Assembly (NCBI RefSeq): GCF_003004785.1
Contig: NZ_PVZS01000017.1
Span: 1-64,000 of the forward strand
Origin: Alsobacter soli
GTDB taxonomy: Bacteria; Pseudomonadota; Alphaproteobacteria; Rhizobiales; Beijerinckiaceae
Direction of reading: 5' to 3'
Length of the DNA stretch: 64,000 nt
The notes under the pieces were generated by a model. The model worked only from the letters and a program-made list of their open reading frames with translations, did no database searches and was not told the DNA's origin. A program made the translations under genes and the position numbers. This document shows, piece after piece, positions 18,340 to 28,142 of this stretch; the stretch's first letter is position 1; the number at the start of each line of letters is the position of its first letter.

Positions 18340-19283
18340 CGCAGCTTCGGGTTGAGGGCGTCGCGCAGCCAGTCGCCCAGGAGGTTCACGGCCAGCACGA
18401 ACACGGCGAGCGTGACGCCGGGGAAAGCGACGATCCACCACTCGCCTGAGAACAGGAAATCGTTGCCGATGCGGATCAGGGTGCCGAGCGACGGCTGGGT
18501 CGGCGGAAGGCCCACGCCCAGGAACGACAGCGTCGCCTCGGTGATGATGGCGAGCGCGAGGTTGATGGTGAGGATGACCAGCACCGGCCCGATCACGTTC
18601 GGCAGGACATGCCGCAGCATGATGAGGGGCGCCGGCACGCCCATGAGCCGGGCGGCGTGCACGTAATCCTTGTTCTTCTCGACCATGGTGGAGCCGCGGA
18701 TCGTGCGGGCGTACTGCACCCAGAACGACAGGCCGATGGAGACGACCAGCACGCCGAAGGCGGTCTGCTCCCGCGGCGCGCCCTTGAAGAAGGCGTGCAC
18801 CACGCCGTCGATCACGAGGGCGATGAGGATCGCCGGGAAGGTCAGCTGGATGTCGGCGACGCGCATGATGAGCGCGTCCACGCGGCCGCCGAGGTAACCC
18901 GCGAGCAGGCCGAGGCCGATGCCGAGCGTCGCCGCGATGATCACGCCCACGATGCCGATGATCAGCGACACCTGCATGCCGTACAGAATGGCCGACCAGA
19001 TGTCGCGGCCCTGGTTGTCCGTGCCCAGCAGGAAGCGCGGGTCGCCGCCCTCGATCCAGCGCGGCGGGAACAGCGAGTTCATGAGGTCGACGCTGGCGGG
19101 GTCGAACGGGTTCGTGGGCGCGATCCAGGTCGCGAAGACCGCGCCCAGGATCATCACGACCGTCACGAGCGCCGACACCATGGTGAGCTTGGACGACAGG
19201 AAGCTCGCGAGCAGGTCGGAGTCGCGGAAGCGGGTCCAACGCGAGGGCGTGTCCGGAGGCGTGGTGAGGGTGACGTCCGCCAT
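18336..19283 (-). CDS. Peptide ABC transporter permease (DppC type)
   Basis: The 315-residue inner-membrane permease has an N-terminal segment, LLGTDNQGRDIWSAILYG, and a binding-protein-dependent transport domain. The EAA loop is YVHAARLMGVPAPLIMLRHVLP, all typical of DppC/OppC. It starts at 19283, one base overlapping the stop of the DppB-type gene (TGATG), and overlaps the ATPase gene by four bases. Confidence 0.92.
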   Translation of the reverse strand: MADVTLTTPPDTPSRWTRFRDSDLLASFLSSKLTMVSALVTVVMILGAVFATWIAPTNPFDPASVDLMNSLFPPRWIEGGDPRFLLGTDNQGRDIWSAILYGMQVSLIIGIVGVIIAATLGIGLGLLAGYLGGRVDALIMRVADIQLTFPAILIALVIDGVVHAFFKGAPREQTAFGVLVVSIGLSFWVQYARTIRGSTMVEKNKDYVHAARLMGVPAPLIMLRHVLPNVIGPVLVILTINLALAIITEATLSFLGVGLPPTQPSLGTLIRIGNDFLFSGEWWIVAFPGVTLAVFVLAVNLLGDWLRDALNPKLR

Positions 19284-20260
19284 CAGGCAGCCTGCAGGTT
19301 GGCGCGCAGCCGCGGGTCGACGACCGCATAGAGCACATCGACCACGAGGTTCACGACGACGAAGATGAAGGAGACCAGAAGCAGGTACGCGGCCATCACC
19401 GGAATGTCCACGTTCTGCACCGCCCCGAGGAAGAGCGCGCCCATGCCTGGCCACTGGAACACGTATTCGGTGATCAGCGCGAAGGCGATGATGGATCCGA
19501 GCTGCAGGCCCGCAATGGTGATCACGGGCACCAGCGTGTTCTTCAGCGCATGGCCGAAATGGACGGCGCGGTCAGAGAGACCGCGGGCGCGGGCGAACTT
19601 AATGTAGTCGGTGCGAAGCACCTCCAGCATCTCGGCCCGGACAAGGCGCATGATCAGGGTCATCTGGAAAAGGCCGAGCGTGATGGACGGCAGGATCAGC
19701 GCCTTCAGGCCGCTCGCCGTGAGCAGTCCCGTAGACCACCAGCCGAGCTGCACCACCTGCCCGCGCCCGAAGGACGGCAGCCAGCCGAGCTGCACGGAGA
19801 AGATGTAGCGCAGCAGGATGGCGATCAGGAAGGTCGGCAACGACACCCCGATCAGCGACACCGTCATGAACACGCCGGAAAGGAACGACCGACGCCGCAA
19901 GGCCGTGAAAACGCCCATCGGGATGCCGATCACGAGCGAAAACAGCGCAGCCACGAAGGTGAGCTCGAGGGTCGCCGGCATGCGCTCGCCGATCAGCGAG
20001 GCGACCGGCTGCCTGAACTGGTAGGAGATTCCGAAGTCGAACCGGGCCGCCTTGGCCAGATAGCGCCCGAACTGGACGATGGCCGGGTCATCGAGCCCGA
20101 GCTCCTTGCGGATCTGCATCCGCTGCTCGTAGGGCGTGTCGATCGACACGATCTGGTTGACGGGGTCGCCGACCAGCCGGAACAGCGCGAAGGCGATGAC
20201 GCCGACGCAGAGCAGCACCACGATGGACTGGAAGATGCGGCGCAGAATGAATGCGAGCAT
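19283..20260 (-). CDS. Peptide ABC transporter permease (DppB type)
   Basis: The 325-residue permease starts MLAFILRRI, has the DppB-type first membrane helix, the FGISYQFRQPV loop and the EAA region RTDYIKFARARGLSDRAV. It forms the channel with the DppC-type protein. The start at 20260 is chosen because the first helix begins there; 17 more codons upstream are not helix-like. It lies 168 bases after the binding-protein gene. Confidence 0.92.
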   Translation of the reverse strand: MLAFILRRIFQSIVVLLCVGVIAFALFRLVGDPVNQIVSIDTPYEQRMQIRKELGLDDPAIVQFGRYLAKAARFDFGISYQFRQPVASLIGERMPATLELTFVAALFSLVIGIPMGVFTALRRRSFLSGVFMTVSLIGVSLPTFLIAILLRYIFSVQLGWLPSFGRGQVVQLGWWSTGLLTASGLKALILPSITLGLFQMTLIMRLVRAEMLEVLRTDYIKFARARGLSDRAVHFGHALKNTLVPVITIAGLQLGSIIAFALITEYVFQWPGMGALFLGAVQNVDIPVMAAYLLLVSFIFVVVNLVVDVLYAVVDPRLRANLQAA

Positions 20261-20428
20261 GGGCCTCTTTCGGGCGACGCCGGGGGAGTGACGCCGACTT
20301 GCCGCTGGCAAGATCGGGGCCGCGTTGGGTCTTCTTGCCGTCCTCCCCGAGCCGTGCGCGCCGCATGGGGATGACGGATTTGGTCGTGCGAGACAGCCCG
20401 GCGCCGAGGGGCGCCGGGCCGATGCCGA

Positions 20429-22024
20429 TCAGTCCTTGCGGATCCAGTACAGCAGCACCTGGTTGTCGGCGCGCTGCACGACCTTGACGTTCTTGGCCAC
20501 GCCCCAGGCCAGCGACTGCTGGTGCAGCGGGATGTAGCCGTAATCGTCGATGCCGATCTGGAAGGCCTGCTTGATCATCTGGTTGCGCTTGTCCGCGTCG
20601 GTCTCGACCAGGATCTTGTCGGTGAGCGCATCCAGCTGCTTGTTGCAGTAGCCGCCGAGGTTGGTCTCGCCGCGGGCGGTGGCGTCGTCGCGGCAGCCCA
20701 TGATGTCATAGAGCACGTTGTGGCTGTCGAGCGTGCCCGGCGTCCAGCCCAGGAGGTAGAACGACGTCTTGTACCCGTTCGGCTTCAGCACCTTGGCGAA
20801 GTATTGCGCCTTGGGCTGGGCGTTCAGGTTCACCTTGACGCCGACGCGGGCCAGCATGCCCACAACCGCCTGGCAGATCGGCCCGTCGTTGACGTAGCGG
20901 TCGGTCGGGCAGTCCATGCCGACTTCGAACCCGTTGGGGTACCCGGCCTCGGCCAGCAGCTTCTTGGCGGCTTCCGGGTCGGCCTTCGGACGGGTGAAGT
21001 CCTTCGAGAGGGCGAACAGCTCGGGGGCGATCATCAGGGCCGAGGGAGTGGAGAGCCCGCGCATGACGCGGCTCTTGATCGCCTCCACGTCGATAGCCTT
21101 GTAGAAGGCCTCACGCACCCGCTTGTCCTTGAAGGGGTTCTTGCCCTTGACGTTGGACTCGAGCAGTTCGTCGCGCGACTGGTCCATGCCCAGGAAGATC
21201 GTGCGCAGTTCCGGCCCGGTCAGCACCTGGGCGTTCTGCGACTGGTTTACGCGCTGGATGTCCTGAAGCGGAACCGGCTCGATGATGTCCACCTCGCCCG
21301 AGAGCAGGGCCGCGACGCGGGTCGAGTCCGAGTTGATCGGAGTAAAGATCACCTCGGTAAGGTTGTGCTCGGGCTTGCCCCACCAACCCGGGTTCGGCTT
21401 GAACACGGTCTTCACGCCCGGCTGGTGGCTCTCGATCTTGAACGGGCCCGTGCCGTTGGCGTTCAGCGAGGCGTAGCTCGGCGTAGCAGCGCTCGCCGGG
21501 GTGGGCTGGGTGGCGTTGTTCGCCTCCGCCCATTTCTTCGACATGATGTACCAGGTGTCCCACTGGTAATGCAGGATGGGGTTCGGCGTGGCGAGGACCA
21601 CGTCGACCGTGTAGTCGTCCACCTTTACGAACTTCGCGTCCTTTGGAACGCGCGTCTGGAAGTTCGAGCCCTGGGCGCGAACGCGGTCTGCTGAAAACAG
21701 AACGTCGTCGGCGGTGAAGTCCTCGCCGTTGGCGAACTTCACGCCCTTGCGCAGGTGGAAGCGCCAGCGGGTCGGCTCGACGATCTCCCAGCTTTCCGCC
21801 AGACCGGGAATGATCTTGAGGTCCTTGTCCCGCTTGGTCAGGCCCTCGTAGACGTTGCCGAGATGCGCGTTGGTGGTGGTCTCATTCAGGGTGTAGGGGT
21901 CAAGCGACTTCAGGTCGCCTTGGTTGGCGTAGCGCAGCGTGGCGGCTGAAACCGGCGCGACGGCGGCTGAGCCCACGGACAGAGCCATGGCGGCGGCGGC
22001 CGCGAAGAGGACCTTGCGAAGCAT
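20429..22024 (-). CDS. Peptide ABC transporter substrate-binding protein (family 5)
   Basis: The 531-residue periplasmic protein has a Sec signal peptide (cleavage near PVSA/ATLRY) and family-5 features: GDLKSLDPYTLNET, NVYEGL, FTADDVLFSADR and NGTGPFKIE. It captures the peptide or related solute for the importer downstream. GGAGGG lies nine bases before the ATG at 22024, whereas the ATG three codons upstream touches it directly, so 22024 is preferred. Next to an M20 amidohydrolase, the system could bring in N-acyl amino acids or small peptides; this is inference. Confidence 0.92.
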   Translation of the reverse strand: MLRKVLFAAAAAMALSVGSAAVAPVSAATLRYANQGDLKSLDPYTLNETTTNAHLGNVYEGLTKRDKDLKIIPGLAESWEIVEPTRWRFHLRKGVKFANGEDFTADDVLFSADRVRAQGSNFQTRVPKDAKFVKVDDYTVDVVLATPNPILHYQWDTWYIMSKKWAEANNATQPTPASAATPSYASLNANGTGPFKIESHQPGVKTVFKPNPGWWGKPEHNLTEVIFTPINSDSTRVAALLSGEVDIIEPVPLQDIQRVNQSQNAQVLTGPELRTIFLGMDQSRDELLESNVKGKNPFKDKRVREAFYKAIDVEAIKSRVMRGLSTPSALMIAPELFALSKDFTRPKADPEAAKKLLAEAGYPNGFEVGMDCPTDRYVNDGPICQAVVGMLARVGVKVNLNAQPKAQYFAKVLKPNGYKTSFYLLGWTPGTLDSHNVLYDIMGCRDDATARGETNLGGYCNKQLDALTDKILVETDADKRNQMIKQAFQIGIDDYGYIPLHQQSLAWGVAKNVKVVQRADNQVLLYWIRKD

Positions 22025-22448
22025 TCGAGACATCCCTCCGTCCGGGTTCGGCCTCTCTACGGCGCCCCTCGACGCCGCCGGGCCTCCATCCGGATTTTTC
22101 GTTCTCCACGCGTACTGCGCGGAATGGGCGGAGCTTAGACGCGCTTCTCCGGCGCGGTCCAGCCCCGTTTCTGACTCAATTGACGCGTTCGGGGCGACGA
22201 TCGGTCCACAAACCCTGTTCGACGTGGCCGCGCCTGGGATTCGGACGGCTCCAGCGTCGAAATGGTCAGTTTGAGGCTTGTGCGGTGTCGCGCACGGCGC
22301 CGCCCTGCGGGCGAGGGGCCCGAAGCTCCGCGTATTCAAGCGCCCCGCCGCGCGCAGCGATTGACCGCCGCGAACGCTTCGGATTTGCTTGGCCGCCTCA
22401 CGCCCCCCCCGTCCGCCTTGCGCGGTCGATCGCCTGCCGAGTATCAAC
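22025..22448. other. Divergent intergenic region with no gene
   Basis: This 424-base gap separates the ABC importer operon (minus) from the M20 gene (plus) and should contain both promoters. Apart from the ribosome binding site next to 22033 and a short AT-rich patch near 22175-22190, I see no clear promoter, terminator or small RNA. Confidence 0.5.
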
Positions 22449-23615
22449 ATGCCCATCATCAACAGCGTCGCGGCCCTGTCGGACGAAATCGCCGCCTGGC
22501 GCCAGGATTTCCACCAGCATCCCGAACTCGACTACGACGTCCACCGCACGGCCGGGATCGTGGCCGACAAGCTGCGCGCCTTCGGCTGCGACGAGGTGGT
22601 CACCGGGATTGGCCGCACCGGCGTGGTGGGCGTCATCAAGGGTCGCCTGCCCGGCGACAAGGTGATCGGCATGCGCGCCGACATGGACGCGCTGCCGATC
22701 CTCGAAGAGACCGGCAAGCCGTACGCCTCCCAGACACCTGGCAAGATGCACGCCTGCGGGCATGACGGGCACACCTCCATGCTGCTGGGCGCGGCCCGGT
22801 ACCTGGCCGAGACCCGCAACTTCGCCGGCACGGCCGTGCTGATCTTCCAGCCCGCCGAGGAGGGCGGCGGCGGAGGCAAGGCCATGGTCGACGAGGGCGT
22901 GATGGACCGCTTCGGCGTCCAGGAGGTCTACGGCATGCACAACATGCCGGGGCTGCCGGTGGGCAGCTTCGCCCTGCGGCCGGGCCCGCTGATGGCGGCC
23001 GCCGACCGGTTCACGCTCGAGATCGAGGGTCGCGGAGCCCATGCGGCGCACCCGCACGCCTCCATCGACACGGTGGTGATCGCCAGTCAGATCATCCTGG
23101 CGTTCCAGTCCATCGTGGCCCGAAACGTGGATCCGCTGGAGGCCGCGGTGGTGTCGGTCACCTATGTGCGCGCGGGCGACACCTTCAACGTGCTGCCCCA
23201 GAGCGTCACCATGAAGGGCACGGTCCGCACCCTGAACCCGGCCGTGCAGGATCTCGTCGAGAGCCGCATGAAGGAGATCGCCTCCGGCATCGCGGCCCTG
23301 CACGGCGCCACCGCGACCATCCAGTATGTGCGCGGCTATCCGTGCACGGTGAACCACGAGGCGCAGACGAACTTCGCCGCCAAGGTGGCGTCCGAGGTGG
23401 CAGGCTCGGACAAGGTGAACATCAGCATCCCGCCGACGATGGGGGCTGAGGACTTCTCCTACATGCTGCTGGCGCGCCCCGGCGCGTTCATCTTCTGCGG
23501 GAACGGCGACACAGCGGGCCTGCACAACCCGAACTACGATTTCGACGACAAGGCCATCCCGGCGGGCGTCAGCTACTGGGCGCGGCTGGTCGAGACTGCC
23601 ATGCCGGCTGCGTAA
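22449..23615 (+). CDS. M20 family metallo-amidohydrolase
   Basis: The 388-residue enzyme resembles hippurate hydrolase and IAA-amino acid hydrolases, which split N-acyl amino acids. Metal-binding motifs are GMRADMDALP, HACGHDGHT and PAEEGGGGG (catalytic Glu), with a final His in GLHNPNYDF. The central dimerisation domain is present. No signal peptide is seen. It is divergent from the peptide importer, which may supply its substrate. The exact substrate cannot be read from the sequence. Confidence 0.88.
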   Translation: MPIINSVAALSDEIAAWRQDFHQHPELDYDVHRTAGIVADKLRAFGCDEVVTGIGRTGVVGVIKGRLPGDKVIGMRADMDALPILEETGKPYASQTPGKMHACGHDGHTSMLLGAARYLAETRNFAGTAVLIFQPAEEGGGGGKAMVDEGVMDRFGVQEVYGMHNMPGLPVGSFALRPGPLMAAADRFTLEIEGRGAHAAHPHASIDTVVIASQIILAFQSIVARNVDPLEAAVVSVTYVRAGDTFNVLPQSVTMKGTVRTLNPAVQDLVESRMKEIASGIAALHGATATIQYVRGYPCTVNHEAQTNFAAKVASEVAGSDKVNISIPPTMGAEDFSYMLLARPGAFIFCGNGDTAGLHNPNYDFDDKAIPAGVSYWARLVETAMPAA

Positions 23616-23652
23616 GCCAGGCAAGGAGCGGGGCGCGGCTGACGCGCCTCGC

Positions 23653-24432
23653 TCAACCGGCGCCCGAGCCGCTCAGCGGGTTCTCCGGGTCCCACTCGTA
23701 TTGCAGGGTCTCGAAGCGCATCCCGCGCGCATCGATCATGAGCAGGCGGCCGACGAGGCCCTCGCCGAAGCCCACGATCTCGCGCAGGATCTCCAGCGCC
23801 ATCAGGCTTCCCACCACGCCCGCAAGCGCGCCCAGGACGCCGGCCTCCGCGCAGGCCGGGATCGCGCCAGGCGGGGGAGGGGCGGGGAACAGGCAGCGGT
23901 AGGTGGGGTTGGGCGTCCCGTCTGGCCCGCGCTCATGGGCCCGGATGGTGGTGAGCGAAGCGTCGAAGGTCCCGAGCGCGCCAGTGACCAGCGGCCGGCC
24001 GGCGCGGAAGCAGGCGTCCGAGACGGCGTAGCGCGTGTCGAAATTGTCGGAGCCGTCCACCACCAGATCATAGGCGGCAACGAGCGCGGCGGCATTCTGG
24101 GTCGTGATCCGGGTTGCGTGCTGCTCGATGCGGACATGAGGGTTGAGGCGGCCGACGGCGTCCGCCGCGCTCTCCACCTTGGGGCGGCCGAGGTCGGGCG
24201 TGCCGTGGATGACCTGCCGCTGCAGGTTGGAGAGGGACACGACGTCGTCGTCCACGATCCCGATGACGCCCACGCCCGCGGCGGCCAGGTACTGGATCAC
24301 CGGCGCGCCGAGGCCGCCGGCGCCGATCACCAGAACGCGGGCGGCGCGGATCTTGGCCTGGCCCGGGCCCCCGACCTCGCGCAGCACGACGTGGCGGGCG
24401 TAGCGCTCCAACTCCTCGCCAGCGAGGCTCAC
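23653..24432 (-). CDS. ThiF/MoeB/HesA family adenylyltransferase
   Basis: The 259-residue E1-like enzyme activates the C-terminus of a small sulfur carrier protein by adenylation. It has the ATP motif GAGGLGAPVIQYLAAAGVG, the DxDxVxxSNLQRQ motif (VVSLSNLQRQVIHG) and DGSDNFDTRY. Of the cysteine pairs that bind zinc in E. coli MoeB, only isolated cysteines remain (YRCLFP and PACAEAG). No partner carrier gene (moaD or thiS) is nearby, so MoeB and ThiF roles cannot be separated. It overlaps the isomerase gene by four bases. Confidence 0.85.
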   Translation of the reverse strand: MSLAGEELERYARHVVLREVGGPGQAKIRAARVLVIGAGGLGAPVIQYLAAAGVGVIGIVDDDVVSLSNLQRQVIHGTPDLGRPKVESAADAVGRLNPHVRIEQHATRITTQNAAALVAAYDLVVDGSDNFDTRYAVSDACFRAGRPLVTGALGTFDASLTTIRAHERGPDGTPNPTYRCLFPAPPPPGAIPACAEAGVLGALAGVVGSLMALEILREIVGFGEGLVGRLLMIDARGMRFETLQYEWDPENPLSGSGAG

Positions 24433-25028
24433 TTGCGGCCCCGGGCCCAGTCGAGCGCCTCCTCGAGGCGGTCGTTGCCCCAGAAGAGCTCGCCGTCGGG
24501 GGTGACGATCGTGGGCGCGCCGAAGACGCCAAGGCGCTGGGCCTCGTCGGTCTCCTTACGGAGCGCGTGCTTGACGAGGTCCGTCTGGGCGGCCGCCACG
24601 GCGGTCTCCAACTCGAAGCCGGTCTGCCGCACGGCGTCGGCGATCACGGCCGGGTCGGAGATGGATCGGCCTTCGCAGAACTCCGCCCGGAAGATCGCCT
24701 TCGAGAACTCGGGCCGCGCGTCGTCGGGCAGGGCCAGGGCGGTGCGGGCGGCCAGCAGACTGTTCTGGGGGAAGGGCTCCGGCCTCGCCAGGGGCACGCC
24801 CAGACGATCGCACCAGCGCTCCATGTCGCGCCACATGTAGCGGCCCTTGGCCTCGATGATGTTGAAGGGCGTCGTGTCGTAGCCCTGGGCCTTGAAGATG
24901 ACGCCCAGCAGGAAGGGCCGCCAGCGCACCGCCACGCCGCGCTCCTCCGCCAGGGCCTCGATGCGCTCGGCCGCCAGGAAGGAGTAGGTGGAGGCGAGCT
25001 CGTACCAGAAATCGACGGATGGCTGCAT
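24429..25028 (-). CDS. DsbA-family protein, 2-hydroxychromene-2-carboxylate isomerase type
   Basis: The 199-residue protein has the thioredoxin-like DsbA fold of the kappa-GST/HCCA isomerases. A Ser pair in YELASTYSFLA replaces the usual CxxC, and FGAPTIV provides the cis-proline near the C-terminus. These enzymes use glutathione; the real substrate outside naphthalene degraders is usually unknown. It overlaps the ThiF-type gene as ATGA, so the two are co-translated, though no functional link is known. Confidence 0.85.
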   Translation of the reverse strand: MQPSVDFWYELASTYSFLAAERIEALAEERGVAVRWRPFLLGVIFKAQGYDTTPFNIIEAKGRYMWRDMERWCDRLGVPLARPEPFPQNSLLAARTALALPDDARPEFSKAIFRAEFCEGRSISDPAVIADAVRQTGFELETAVAAAQTDLVKHALRKETDEAQRLGVFGAPTIVTPDGELFWGNDRLEEALDWARGRK

Positions 25029-25138
25029 GGGTCGACGGTACCAGCGCGGGCGCCCTTTGCAAGGCGCCGGGCTGGCGACCCGCCATCCGCAGGAGCGCGT
25101 AGGGCCGCGCTTTCGCGGCGGCCAAGCGCAGGCTTCGC

Positions 25139-25166
25139 TTGCGCCGTCAACCGCCTTGCCTATAGT
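25139..25166 (+). promoter_or_regulatory. Promoter candidate of argG
   Basis: TTGCGC (25139-25144), 16 bases, TATAGT (25161-25166). The -10 has five of six consensus bases; the -35 is weaker. Start of transcription would be near 25173, about 75 bases before argG. Confidence 0.4.
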
Positions 25167-25246
25167 CCGGCCCGATTTCGGGGCCCTCCGGGCCCTCCCG
25201 CAGCAGGCCGGCGCCCAGGCGCCTGCGCCACGAAGAGATGACCATC

Positions 25247-26479
25247 ATGGCCGAGAAGCGCGTGAACAAGGTCGTGCTCGCCTATTCGGGCGGGCTGGAC
25301 ACCTCCATCATCCTGAAGTGGCTGCAGACCACCTATGGCTGCGAGGTCGTGACCTTCACGGCCGACCTCGGGCAGGGCGAGGAGCTCGGCCCGGCGCGCG
25401 ATAAGGCCCTGCTGCTCGGCATCAAGCCCGAGAACATCTTCATCGAGGACGTGCGCGAGGAGTTCGTGCGCGACTACGTGTTCCCGATGTTCCGGGCGAA
25501 CGCGCAGTACGAGGGGCTCTACCTGCTCGGCACCTCCATCGCGCGGCCGCTGATCGCCAAGAAGCAGATCGAGATCGCCGAGCGGGTGGGCGCCGACGCG
25601 GTGGCGCACGGGGCCACCGGCAAGGGCAACGACCAGGTGCGGTTCGAGCTCGGCTACTACGCGCTGAAGCCCGACATCACCATCATCGCGCCCTGGCGCG
25701 AGTGGGACCTGACGTCCCGCACCAAGCTGATCGAATTCGCCGAGCAGAACCAGATCCCGATCGCCAAGGACAAGCGCGGTGAGGCGCCGTTCTCCGTGGA
25801 CGCCAACCTCCTGCACGCCTCCTCCGAGGGCAAGGTGCTGGAGGACCCGTCCGTCGAGGTGCCGGACTACGTCTACTCGCGCACGATAGACCCCGAGAAG
25901 GCGCCCGATACGCCGACCGTCATCACCATCGACTTCGAGAAGGGCGACCCGGTCGCCATCGACGGCGTGAAGATGTCCCCGGCCACCCTGCTGGCGAAGC
26001 TCAACGAGCTCGGCCGCGCCAACGGCATCGGCCGGCTCGACCTGGTCGAGAACCGCTTCGTCGGCATGAAGAGCCGCGGCATGTACGAGACGCCCGGCGG
26101 CACGATCCTGTATTTCGCCCACCGGGGCATCGAGTCGATCACGCTCGACCGCGGCGCGGCGCACCTCAAGGACGAGCTGATGCCGAAATACGCGGAGCTG
26201 GTCTACAACGGCTTCTGGTTCTCGCCCGAGCGCGAGATGCTGCAGGCCCTCATCGACAAGTCGCAGGAGGCGGTCACCGGCCGCGTCACCCTGAAGCTCT
26301 ACAAGGGCTCCGCCTGGGTGATCGGCCGCGAGAGCCCCTATTCGCTCTACGACCAGGAGCTGGTGACCTTCGAGGAAGGCGCGGTGGCCTACGACCATCG
26401 CGACGCGGCCGGCTTCATCCGCCTGAACGCGCTGCGCCTGCGCACGCTCGGGGCGCGCAAGCGTAAGCTGGGCGTTTAA
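25247..26479 (+). CDS. argG: Argininosuccinate synthase
   Basis: The 410-residue enzyme joins citrulline and aspartate with ATP, the seventh step of arginine synthesis. The P-loop [10 protein letters not shown], the [13 protein letters not shown] motif and APWREWD are those of the short ArgG type. The ATG at 25247 is preferred because AAGAG lies nine bases before it, while the in-frame ATG at 25238 directly touches that site. It stands alone and is followed by a palindromic repeat. Confidence 0.96.
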   Translation: MAEKRVNKVVLAYSGGLDTSIILKWLQTTYGCEVVTFTADLGQGEELGPARDKALLLGIKPENIFIEDVREEFVRDYVFPMFRANAQYEGLYLLGTSIARPLIAKKQIEIAERVGADAVAHGATGKGNDQVRFELGYYALKPDITIIAPWREWDLTSRTKLIEFAEQNQIPIAKDKRGEAPFSVDANLLHASSEGKVLEDPSVEVPDYVYSRTIDPEKAPDTPTVITIDFEKGDPVAIDGVKMSPATLLAKLNELGRANGIGRLDLVENRFVGMKSRGMYETPGGTILYFAHRGIESITLDRGAAHLKDELMPKYAELVYNGFWFSPEREMLQALIDKSQEAVTGRVTLKLYKGSAWVIGRESPYSLYDQELVTFEEGAVAYDHRDAAGFIRLNALRLRTLGARKRKLGV

Positions 26480-26492
26480 GCAGCACCACTCT

Positions 26493-26590
26493 GTCATCCC
26501 CGGCGCGCCGAAGGCGCGGGAAGGGGATCCAGGGCAACCTGCCGCGGCCCCTGGATCCCCTTCCCGGCGCTTCGCGCCGCCGGGGATGAC
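26493..26590. repeat. Dispersed palindromic repeat (type A) after argG
   Basis: The 98-base element begins GTCATCCCCGGCG and ends CGCCGGGGATGAC. Inner arms GGGAAGGGGATCCAGGG and CCCCTGGATCCCCTTCCC leave a small GC-rich loop. It can form one long imperfect hairpin and may end argG transcripts, though it has no T tail. Confidence 0.85.
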
Positions 26591-26748
26591 GGCGAACGTG
26601 TCGGGCTGGACTGTCGCCCGGGTCACGACACCGTGTAGCGCGCCTCGCGCGCGCCACACTTGCCCGCTAGCGGCTCACGCTCCACCTTGATCGGCGTGGT
26701 TCGGCTTTCTGGCCGAGCGCAACGCCCGGAGGAGAAGCCGCAAGCCCT

Positions 26749-28101
26749 ATGACGACATCCTGGCGACCTCCCATGGGACTGCTCATGGTGGCCGGCGTGA
26801 TCGCCGTCATCCTGGCCGTGTTCGCAGGCATCTACGCCTACAATCGCCCGACCGAGTTCGTCGTCGCGGTGGGGCCGCCCCACAGCGAGGACGCCAAGCT
26901 GGTCCAGGCGGCGGACAAGATCCTGCGGCGCGACCGCGCCTCCGTGCGGCTCAAGGTGCTGCTGACGCCAGGGCCGGCCGAGGCCGCGAAGGCCTTCGAC
27001 GACGAGAAGGCCGACCTCGCGGTGGTGCGCAGCGACCTGTCGGTCAACTCCACCGGCCAGGCTATCGCCATCCTGCATCGCAACGCCGCCGTGCTGCTCG
27101 CGCCGAGCGGTTCGCCCATCGAGCATGTCGGCGACCTGAGGGGCAAGACGGTCGGCATGGTCCGCCAGACGGTGGCGAACGACCAGCTGCTGGAGACCAT
27201 CCTGCGCCAATACGAGGTCCCGGGCCATGAGGTGGCGCGGGTGGCGCTCGGGCTCGAGGAGATCGAGTCGGCCGTGCGCAACCACCGCGTGGACGCGGTG
27301 CTGGCGGTGGGCCCCGTCACGGGCAACATCGTGCCGGCGGCCGTCGCCGCCGTCGCGGCGGGGGCGGGCGCGCCGCCGATCTTCGTGCCCGTCAATGAGG
27401 CCGACGCCATCGCGCAGCGCACGCCGGCCTATGACAGCATGCAGATCGTGCGCGGCAGCTTCGGCGGGGCGCCGCCCAAGCCCAGCGACTCCGTGCAGAC
27501 CATCGCGGCCGTGTACCGCATCGTGGCGCAGGCGAAGCTCGCCGACGCCCACGTGACCGACCTCACCCGCCGGCTCTACGAGATGCGCAACGACCTCGTC
27601 GCGGCCGTGCCGCTGGCGGCGCGCATCGAGGCGCCGGACACGGACAAGGGCGGGCGCATCACCGTGCATCCTGGCGCCGCCGCCTACCTGGACGGCGACG
27701 AGGAGAGCTTCCTCGACCGCTACGGCGACTGGTTCTACATCATCGCCATGGTGATGGGCGGCGTGGCGTCGGCCTTCGCGGCGCTCGCGGGCCGCTGGCG
27801 CAGCCGGGGGCACGAGCAGGCGCTGCGGCTCGAGCGGCTGCTTGGCATCATGCGGGAAGCCCGCACCGCCGAGACGCGGCAAGTGCTGGACTACCTCGAG
27901 CAGCAGGCCGACGAGGTGTTCTCGCAGACGCTGGCGCTGGCCTCCCGCGAAGAGATCGACGCCGGCCGGCTCACGGCCTTCTCGCTTGCGCTGGACCAGG
28001 TGCGCCAGGCCATCGCCGAACGCCGGCGCATGCTCGCCAAGTCGGACGGCGCGACGCCCGCGCCCGTCGCCCTTGCGCCGTTCCGCGCGGCGGGGGAGTA
28101 G
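26749..28101 (+). CDS. TAXI-type solute-binding protein with C-terminal membrane helix
   Basis: The 450-residue protein has an N-terminal hydrophobic segment (about 9-31), then a TAXI/NMT1-like periplasmic binding domain (about 37-250, with EAAKAFDDEKADLAVVRSD and GDLRGKTVGMVRQTVAND). A second membrane helix follows (about 325-345, YIIAMVMGGVASAFAAL) and then a charged helical cytoplasmic tail of about 100 residues. Usual TAXI proteins are free periplasmic receptors of TRAP transporters. No TRAP permease is next to this gene, so a sensor-like role across the membrane is possible. GGAGGAGAAG lies about 11 bases before the ATG. Confidence 0.75.
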   Translation: MTTSWRPPMGLLMVAGVIAVILAVFAGIYAYNRPTEFVVAVGPPHSEDAKLVQAADKILRRDRASVRLKVLLTPGPAEAAKAFDDEKADLAVVRSDLSVNSTGQAIAILHRNAAVLLAPSGSPIEHVGDLRGKTVGMVRQTVANDQLLETILRQYEVPGHEVARVALGLEEIESAVRNHRVDAVLAVGPVTGNIVPAAVAAVAAGAGAPPIFVPVNEADAIAQRTPAYDSMQIVRGSFGGAPPKPSDSVQTIAAVYRIVAQAKLADAHVTDLTRRLYEMRNDLVAAVPLAARIEAPDTDKGGRITVHPGAAAYLDGDEESFLDRYGDWFYIIAMVMGGVASAFAALAGRWRSRGHEQALRLERLLGIMREARTAETRQVLDYLEQQADEVFSQTLALASREEIDAGRLTAFSLALDQVRQAIAERRRMLAKSDGATPAPVALAPFRAAGE

Positions 28102-28142
28102 GGCGTTCCCACGCCATTCAGCTGCGGGTCCGCCCAATGGCG

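Noticed and set aside
26493-26590. CRISPR or transposon end
   Set aside because: There is no series of equal spacers, no cas or transposase gene and no target duplication; it is a single imperfect palindrome.
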